DNA from: Streptomyces sp. SLBN-118
GTDB taxonomy: Bacteria; Actinomycetota; Actinomycetes; Streptomycetales; Streptomycetaceae
Length of the DNA stretch: 64,000 nucleotides
NCBI RefSeq assembly: GCF_006715635.1
Contig: NZ_VFNP01000001.1
Coordinates: 744,001 to 808,000, forward strand
Direction of reading: 5' to 3'
Shown: in pieces, positions 60,828 through 64,000 of the stretch
Numbering within the stretch: position 1 is the stretch's first letter
Layout: each line of letters begins with the position of its first letter
Notes under the pieces: model-generated
What the model was told of the DNA's origin: nothing
Database searches by the model: none
What the model saw: only the letters and a program-made list of their open reading frames with translations
Program-made: the position numbers and the translations under genes

Positions 60828-60993
60828 TAAGGGCTGTCCCGCAATACCCGGCGGATGAGCGCGCGGCGTCAGATGCGGTGCATCGCAAGGCGGAGAGTCG
60901 TCCTCATACTGGGCGTATTCGGGCGATTCGACAACGCAGCGAGGTGCCGTAGCTGTCGTCGCGCGCCCGGCGGGTATTGCGGGGTAGCCCTTA
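60828..60993. repeat. MITE-like intergenic element, copy 2
   Basis: This is a 166-bp element ended by inverted repeats of about 27 bp with three mismatches. The left arm (60828-60854) includes TAAGGGCT and CCCGCAATACCCG, and the right arm (60967-60993) is its complement. The core (60878-60950) matches that of the element at 2407-2567. Its internal hairpin is ATAC-TGGGC-GTAT, where the other copy has GTAC-TGGG-GTAC. The end sequences are quite different from copy 1. It lies 11 bp upstream of the methyltransferase start codon. Confidence 0.75.
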
Positions 60994-61148
60994 GGGGGCT
61001 GCGACTGCCAACTCGCCTTGCCGAGGCCGAAAAGCTGCAATGCGGGTTCCGAATCCGATCTGGTTCCCTTGCCTCGACATCCCTACTCTGGTGCGGCACG
61101 TCGCTGGAACACCCTGTCTCCCCCATGGCCTGAGCACGAGGAGAATGT

Positions 61149-61958
61149 ATGTCCCACCGACCCCGCCGCGTCCGGACGGGTTCCGTCGCTGCCGTATCCC
61201 TGCTATCGGGCCTGCTCTTCGTGACGGGCCCCGGCGCATCGGCCAACGAACCCCTTCCCGAAGGACCCGCCACCCTCCAGGACTTCGCCGCGGCATCCGT
61301 ACCGCAGTGGAATTTCGCCCGCGCCAATCGCAACGATCCGTGCTGGCCCGAGTCCGCATTCGACGGCAACGGCAATCCGGCGGACGGCGGCAACGTACAG
61401 TACTGGCCGAACAGCGACGGTGGTTGCGCGCCGCACGGTGCGCCGTTCCCCACGTACTACACGGTCCAGAAGTGCAACGCCGACGAAATCCGAGTCGCGT
61501 TCACCATCTACCAGGCCACCAGCGGCTTCCGGCCCTCGGGCCACCGGCACGACTTCGAGCATGTGGAGGTCGTCTGGCGGAAGAACGGCACCGCCTGGAC
61601 CCGCGACCGGCTCCTGCTCAGCGCGCACGGCGACCATCGCGTGGTGGCCTGGGGCAACGCGGAGAGCTGGAATCACGACCGCGGACACGCGGCAAAGGGC
61701 CTGGAACACCCGCGGATCTTCGTCGGGTACGGCAGCCACTCGATGTACAACAACCAGGGCGGACTCAAGGACGTCATTTCCGCCTACACCAATGAGTACC
61801 GGCACGCCGACCATCCGGTATGGGCGGATCAGGGCGGCGGACTCGTGGAGGTCGCCAAGGACAGTCCGCTGCAGCAGAAGTTCGAGGCGAACGCGGGGGC
61901 GTGGGGAAGCGCCAACGGCAACCCCGGCAAGGTGGCGCGGGAGTCCTGTTCCCACTGA
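61149..61958 (+). CDS. NPP1/NLP family secreted cytolysin-like protein
   Basis: This has 269 residues. A twin-arginine-like or Sec signal (RRVRTGSVAAVSLLSGLLF, then GASAN) precedes the mature protein. The hallmark heptapeptide of necrosis- and ethylene-inducing peptide 1-like proteins is present as GHRHDFEHVEVVW at 131-143; the classical form is GHRHDWE. Other family segments are VPQWNFARANRNDPCWPES, AFTIYQATSG and MYNNQGGLKD. NLPs bind plant glycosylinositol phosphorylceramides and permeabilise membranes, although many microbial members are not toxic. It is monocistronic, with GAGGAGAATGT before ATG 61149. Confidence 0.88.
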   Translation: MSHRPRRVRTGSVAAVSLLSGLLFVTGPGASANEPLPEGPATLQDFAAASVPQWNFARANRNDPCWPESAFDGNGNPADGGNVQYWPNSDGGCAPHGAPFPTYYTVQKCNADEIRVAFTIYQATSGFRPSGHRHDFEHVEVVWRKNGTAWTRDRLLLSAHGDHRVVAWGNAESWNHDRGHAAKGLEHPRIFVGYGSHSMYNNQGGLKDVISAYTNEYRHADHPVWADQGGGLVEVAKDSPLQQKFEANAGAWGSANGNPGKVARESCSH

Positions 61959-62082
61959 ACCTCAGCGGTGAGGAACGATGGACGCATGGGCACGGTGAGG
62001 CGGGGGCTTGCCCGGCACCGCTGCTGAGGATGCGGAGCACGGTGCTGACTGACGGATGTAGGAGACTGTACGCACGTGATCA

Positions 62083-62105
62083 AGGCCGGGCATGGTGCCC
62101 GGCCT
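62083..62105 (+). terminator. Hairpin in the leader of the monooxygenase-like gene
   Basis: AGGCCGGGCA-TGG-TGCCCGGCCT is a perfect 10-bp stem followed by GTGTTTCC, 125 bp after the NLP stop and 21 bp before the next start codon. It may terminate the NLP transcript or act as an attenuator for the downstream gene. Confidence 0.6.
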
Positions 62106-62126
62106 GTGTTTCCTGAGAGGTGTCAT

Positions 62127-62447
62127 GTGCCCAGCGTTGTAAAAATCAACGTCCTGACGGTCCCCGCTGAGCAGCGGGAAACCCTGGAGAAGCGGTTCGC
62201 GTCCCGCGCCCATGCCGTCGAGAACTCGGACGGTTTCGAGTGGTTCGAACTCCTGCGCCCGGTCGAAGGCACCGACAACTACCTCGTGTACACGCGGTGG
62301 CGCGACGAGGAGTCCTTCCAGGCTTGGCTGGAAGGACCTATGAAGGCAGCACACCAGGGTGCCGGCGACCACTCCAAGCCCGCGGCATCCGGTTCCACAC
62401 TCTGGTCCTTCGAGGTCGTACAGCAGGCGGCGCCGAAGGGCGACTAG
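62127..62447 (+). CDS. Antibiotic biosynthesis monooxygenase (ABM)-domain protein, heme-oxygenase-like
   Basis: This has 106 residues from GTG 62127 with GAGAGG upstream; the frame is open further upstream but only through the hairpin. A dimeric ferredoxin-like ABM fold is indicated: VVKINVLTVPAEQRETLEKRF, FEWFELLRPVEGTDNYLVYT and WRDEESFQAWLEGPMKAAH. Actinobacterial relatives of this size and sequence (HtmM/MhuD-like) include heme-degrading or quinone-forming enzymes. The exact reaction is not decidable here. Confidence 0.85.
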   Translation: MPSVVKINVLTVPAEQRETLEKRFASRAHAVENSDGFEWFELLRPVEGTDNYLVYTRWRDEESFQAWLEGPMKAAHQGAGDHSKPAASGSTLWSFEVVQQAAPKGD

Positions 62448-62999
62448 TGGGTGGGGCGGGCGTTCTCTGCGGGGTTTGACGGAGCGGCCGAACCCCTCCC
62501 GGGGCGTGCTCCCGCTCCGCGTGCGTCAGATCTCCCCGCCTCGTGCCCAGACCAACAATCCGGGCACGAGGACGGCCGCACGAACGCCTGAAGAACTCCC
62601 CCCTCGGCCTGCACTTGTGTCCCGTACGACACGCTGGACCCCGCCGCCGTCCTCCGTCATTCACCGAGCGCCCCCAACCGCTCGCGGCAATCCGCCGCCG
62701 AAGCAGCGGCCCCCAGCTCCTCGTAGATCCGCAGAGCCTCGGTGTACGCCTGCCTGTTGCGGCCGAGGATCTCGCCGACCTGCAGCCCACCTCCGCTCGC
62801 GCGGAGAAGACGCTTCCAGGACGCGGGGCGTCAGGTCATCGTTTTGCTCACCTGACAGCGGCCATCAAGAACTCCCCACGTACGGCCAGATCGGTGAGTA
62901 ACCGTGCGTGCTTGCGGGATGTTCGCTCGCACCTGGGTCAGACGGCCGACGGGCTGGGCATGAATGCGCCTGGGGACTAGAGCAGTTGAGGAGGGGGCA
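62448..62999. other. Gene-poor stretch with a TPR-protein remnant
   Basis: No complete gene is visible in this 552-bp interval. The only recognisable coding remnant is on the minus strand at 62657-62786 (listed separately). Near 62900-62980 the plus strand encodes a short peptide with the look of an HTH-protein end or start (VRSHLGQTADGLGMN), without a usable frame context. Confidence 0.4.
62657..62786 (-). pseudogene. C-terminal remnant of a TPR protein
   Basis: The minus-strand frame reads QVGEILGRNRQAYTEALRIY, then EELGAAASAADCRERLGALGE and a TGA stop. That is a typical closing TPR helix pair of streptomycete TPR/regulatory proteins. Nothing upstream in the same frame continues the repeat, so the gene is truncated. 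Confidence 0.5.
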
Positions 63000-63647
63000 G
63001 TGAGAGGGAGACCACAGTTGTGGGTGGCCGGCGTCCTGCTGGGCGTCGCCGCTTCAGTGCTGATGTGCGCGCTGGCCGTGGCCGCGGTGGTGCTGGTTCC
63101 CGCGTGGTGGCCTCACCCGGCGGTGGCGGTCGTTGCGACGCTGTTGGTCCTCGGCGTGGGGTTCTCCTTGATCGGCGTGTGCTTCGTCCGTCTTGGTCCT
63201 TGGCACTTCGGGGTGGCCGCGGTCGTGGAGTTTCTCCTGGCTCTGGGGTTGCTGGCGTTTCTCGACCAGGCCGTACTCGCTGTGTGGGGCAAGCCGGTGG
63301 ACACCGTCGTCACGGAGTCCGTACGGCATGAGCGGAACTCGCCGACGGGGAAGGTCACCCGGTTCTGGTGGGAGTGCTCGCTGGAACGCCTCGACGGTAG
63401 GGAACTCGAGCGGAATCTGAGGGAGTCGGAATTCATCCCGGTCGGGAAGGCGTGCCCCGCCGACGCGGAGGCAGGGGACCGGCTCGTGGTGTACGCGGCG
63501 CCAGGAAGCTTCGCCGCGCCGCAGACGAACGCCCCTGTCGGGGGTATGTGGCTGGTCGTCGCATTCACTGCTGCTGCCACGGCAGCGGCAGCAACGTTTA
63601 CGGCTGTCGGCATGACTCGTGCGGGTACGCCCACGAATCCTCCGTAA
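63000..63647 (+). CDS. Hypothetical membrane protein
   Basis: This has 215 residues from GTG 63000, preceded by GAGGAGGGGG. Three hydrophobic helices lie in the first 110 residues (LWVAGVLLGVAASVLMCALAV, AVAVVATLLVLGVGFSLIGV and FGVAAVVEFLLALGLLAFL). A soluble domain of about 85 residues with two cysteines (RFWWECSLE, GKACPADAE) follows, then a last helix (GGMWLVVAFTAAATAAAATF). No known domain is recognised. The two cysteines in the loop could be extracytoplasmic. Confidence 0.75.
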   Translation: MRGRPQLWVAGVLLGVAASVLMCALAVAAVVLVPAWWPHPAVAVVATLLVLGVGFSLIGVCFVRLGPWHFGVAAVVEFLLALGLLAFLDQAVLAVWGKPVDTVVTESVRHERNSPTGKVTRFWWECSLERLDGRELERNLRESEFIPVGKACPADAEAGDRLVVYAAPGSFAAPQTNAPVGGMWLVVAFTAAATAAAATFTAVGMTRAGTPTNPP

Positions 63648-63678
63648 GCCCCCGTACGGTCAGTCGTCGACCACTCGC

Positions 63679-63990
63679 CGTCACCATCTTCGACAGCCCG
63701 CAGGACTACGTCGCCCGCCAGATCGAACTCGCCGACGACGAGATCACTTTCCTTTGCCGGACGACTTCACCCGCCGCGACGCGCAGGAGTTGAAAGACAT
63801 CGTTGCGCTGCCGCAAGGTGAACGCGTGACCCTCAAGGGAGACACGGTGCCCCTGGGGGTAGTCACCAGGGAGGCGCTGGAAATCCTTGCCAGCCCTCGG
63901 CAGGGTGAGGTGCCAGAGGCACTCTGTCCGTCGTCCGGGCGAGCCGGGGGCGATCACCCTGTCGGTCGGGAGGCGCATCCTAGGGGCTGA
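63679..63990 (+). pseudogene. Reading frame broken near 63757, function unknown
   Basis: One frame gives VTIFDSPQDYVARQIELADD followed by EITF. The likely continuation, PLPDDFTRRDAQELKDIV then GERVTLKGDTVPLGV, lies in another frame, joined by a shift near 63757. The lengths and the helical, acidic look recall small antitoxin or DNA-binding accessory proteins of actinobacteria, but I cannot name the family. It may also be a sequencing error. Confidence 0.35.
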
Positions 63991-64000
63991 TCATCGCTCG

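Overview
The window is a very GC-rich actinobacterial chromosome segment, almost certainly from Streptomyces. The codon bias is extreme. Rare TTA (bldA-type) codons occur in regulatory and secondary-metabolite genes. There is also an SsgA-like sporulation protein, a large LAL-type LuxR regulator, an NsdA-like HTH/TPR regulator and the DUF5994 and DUF5988 families typical of streptomycetes. No tRNA, rRNA, CRISPR array or intact insertion sequence was seen.

Layout. (1) 0-10 kb is an accessory, decaying region: the end of an SRPBCC gene, a truncated aminoglycoside phosphotransferase, a DUF5994 / 36-aa membrane peptide / DUF5994 mini-operon, a 161-bp MITE-like element, DUF5988, an alpha/beta hydrolase, an lmeA-like gene followed by a broken MMPL transporter and a broken sensor kinase, a methyltransferase divergent from an HxlR regulator, and a response regulator whose kinase partner has been cut down to its ATPase domain. 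(2) 10.3-20.8 kb holds a compact gene set that looks like an NTPase-controlled conflict (suicide/defence) system. It has a trypsin-like protease fused to an endonuclease I domain, a metacaspase, an alpha/beta hydrolase, a divergent P-loop NTPase, a STAND NTPase with a helical-repeat tail, and two further trypsin-like proteases, one with an N-terminal effector-associated-like adaptor domain. (3) 20.9-28.7 kb has two abutting gene remnants, a secreted subtilisin, the LAL regulator and a large lipoprotein. (4) 28.7-36.3 kb is a minus-strand molybdenum hydroxylase operon, coxS-coxL-coxM-moxR-vwa-xdhC-coxG, of the form II type. (5) 36.5-41.3 kb contains a ribbon-helix-helix-like protein, the SsgA-like protein, the NsdA-like regulator, an MHS-type MFS transporter and two broken genes. 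(6) 41.4-58.7 kb is a minus-strand biosynthetic operon of hglE/PUFA-synthase-like polyketide type: PfaD-like/KS/AT/ACP/KR megasynthase, KS/AT/DH/PPTase megasynthase, free ACP, hydrolase, glycosyltransferase, membrane methyltransferase and a galactokinase-like pseudoenzyme, with a divergent LysR regulator. (7) 58.9-64 kb has a nucleoside hydrolase, a methyltransferase whose leader carries a second MITE-like element, an NLP/NPP1 cytolysin homologue, a small monooxygenase-like protein, a gene remnant, a membrane protein and a frame-broken reading frame.

How the parts work together. The conflict locus is a likely sensor-NTPase plus protease plus nuclease cascade. The polyketide operon probably makes a glycosylated lipid-like product and appears to be gated by bldA: both synthases and the LysR regulator each contain a TTA codon. 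The cox operon supplies the three enzyme subunits together with their maturation factors. At least nine gene remnants, several of them meeting end to end, show repeated small deletions in this part of the chromosome.
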